Shown here piece by piece: positions 63,811 through 64,000 of a DNA stretch of 64,000 nt. The DNA comes from Acetobacteraceae bacterium H6797 (lineage in GTDB: Bacteria; Pseudomonadota; Alphaproteobacteria; Acetobacterales; Acetobacteraceae). The stretch is from the NCBI GenBank assembly GCA_015223225.1, contig JADFCQ010000002.1, forward strand, positions 682,001 through 746,000, written 5' to 3'. The translations under genes and the position numbers were made by a program. The notes below the pieces were generated by a model. The model was not told where the DNA came from. It ran no database searches and was given only the letters and a program-made list of their open reading frames with translations. How positions within the stretch are numbered: position 1 is the first letter of the stretch; every line of letters begins with the position of its first letter.

Positions 63811-64000
63811 TTAATACATTTCACGATTGCGCAAGATAGAGGCAGTTCGCCGGAGCACAACCAGAGCACCCAGCGAGATTACGGCGAAAATCAGGACGGG
63901 CCATGAACCGGTCTTGGAGAAAACCGTAGGAGGTAAAGGGCTCGGCAAGGAAGAGATTACCAACCCCTTAACACCAAGGCCGAGACCCGCCACCCAGCGC
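63811..64000 (-). CDS. C-terminal part of a membrane-anchored protein (cut by the window edge)
   Basis: The reading frame is open to the window end and closes at TAA (63811-63813). The visible 60 or so residues hold a Pro/Ser-rich stretch (ISSLPSPLPPTVFSKTGSW), a single hydrophobic helix (PVLIFAVISLGALVVL) and a short basic tail (RRTASILRNREMY). This layout resembles C-terminal anchor or sorting signals of exported proteins, but no exact motif (such as PEP or LPXTG) is present. Identity cannot be given without the upstream part. Confidence 0.4.
   Translation of the reverse strand, partial: RWVAGLGLGVKGLVISSLPSPLPPTVFSKTGSWPVLIFAVISLGALVVLRRTASILRNREMY

Overview
The window is high-GC bacterial DNA, densely packed with genes on both strands. 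The gene content points to an alphaproteobacterium, most likely in the Acetobacteraceae (Roseomonas-like). Supporting signs are an alphaproteobacterial envC-ctpA-divergent polysaccharide deacetylase-rppH block, divergent hemC/tsaD, an ELM1-family gene beside pyrE, a tripartite tricarboxylate (Bug-type) binding protein and an NDUFAF5-like methyltransferase. The genus is an inference. No rRNA, tRNA, CRISPR array, transposase or phage gene was seen, so this looks like ordinary chromosome with a few accessory patches.

Layout. 0-5.4 kb, minus strand: a small unknown gene, a tartrate/D-malate-type dehydrogenase, and a translationally coupled pair of a periplasmic sugar-type binding protein and a membrane GGDEF-EAL protein. 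5.4-16.3 kb: ELM1-like protein, pyrE, BenE-type transporter, a small His-tailed membrane protein, ettA, an acetyltransferase, an MsnO8-type flavin oxidoreductase, an orphan Bug binding protein, a CorA/ZntB-like channel and gpmI. 16.3-24.2 kb: an RfaS-like sugar-transferase candidate with an AT-richer upstream region, comF, a methyltransferase, and the rppH/deacetylase/ctpA/envC block. 24.3-34 kb: a soluble globin-coupled chemoreceptor, an IclR regulator with a perfect operator-like palindrome on its start codon, an alpha/beta hydrolase, a PatZ-like acyl-CoA synthetase/acetyltransferase, a DUF1810 gene, an SDR, a membrane chemoreceptor and a small phosphatase. 34-42 kb: ilvE, a hydroxyacid dehydrogenase, an isoaspartyl peptidase, a three-gene 2-aminoethylphosphonate-type ABC importer and trpS. 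42.2-44.7 kb: a secreted RTX protein of mosaic composition. 44.7-49.3 kb: a hairpin-rich leader, a TauE/SafE exporter with a TIGR02186 protein and a universal stress protein, then hemC and tsaD. 49.4-58.9 kb: a sensor kinase, a diguanylate cyclase, a flavin monooxygenase and, on the other strand, a membrane-fusion protein, a PilZ-tailed cellulose-synthase-like enzyme and a ring-opening amidohydrolase. 59-64 kb: serA, serC, a DadA-like oxidase, an XRE regulator with a good promoter, and the C-terminal end of a membrane-anchored protein.

Two themes run through the window. One is cyclic-di-GMP: a GGDEF-EAL sensor, a GGDEF enzyme without the inhibitory site, and a PilZ glycosyltransferase with an intact ligand motif. 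The other is environmental sensing: a globin sensor, a second chemoreceptor, and a GAF-PAS-GAF kinase.

The best candidates for something undescribed are: the binding-protein/GGDEF-EAL sensor pair; the run of hairpins before the TauE exporter; the putative operon joining a c-di-GMP-controlled exopolysaccharide synthase to a cyanurate/barbiturate-type amidohydrolase; the mosaic RTX protein with its own repeat domain; and a 10-bp palindrome, GAGAATTCTC, found upstream of both the first and the next-to-last gene.
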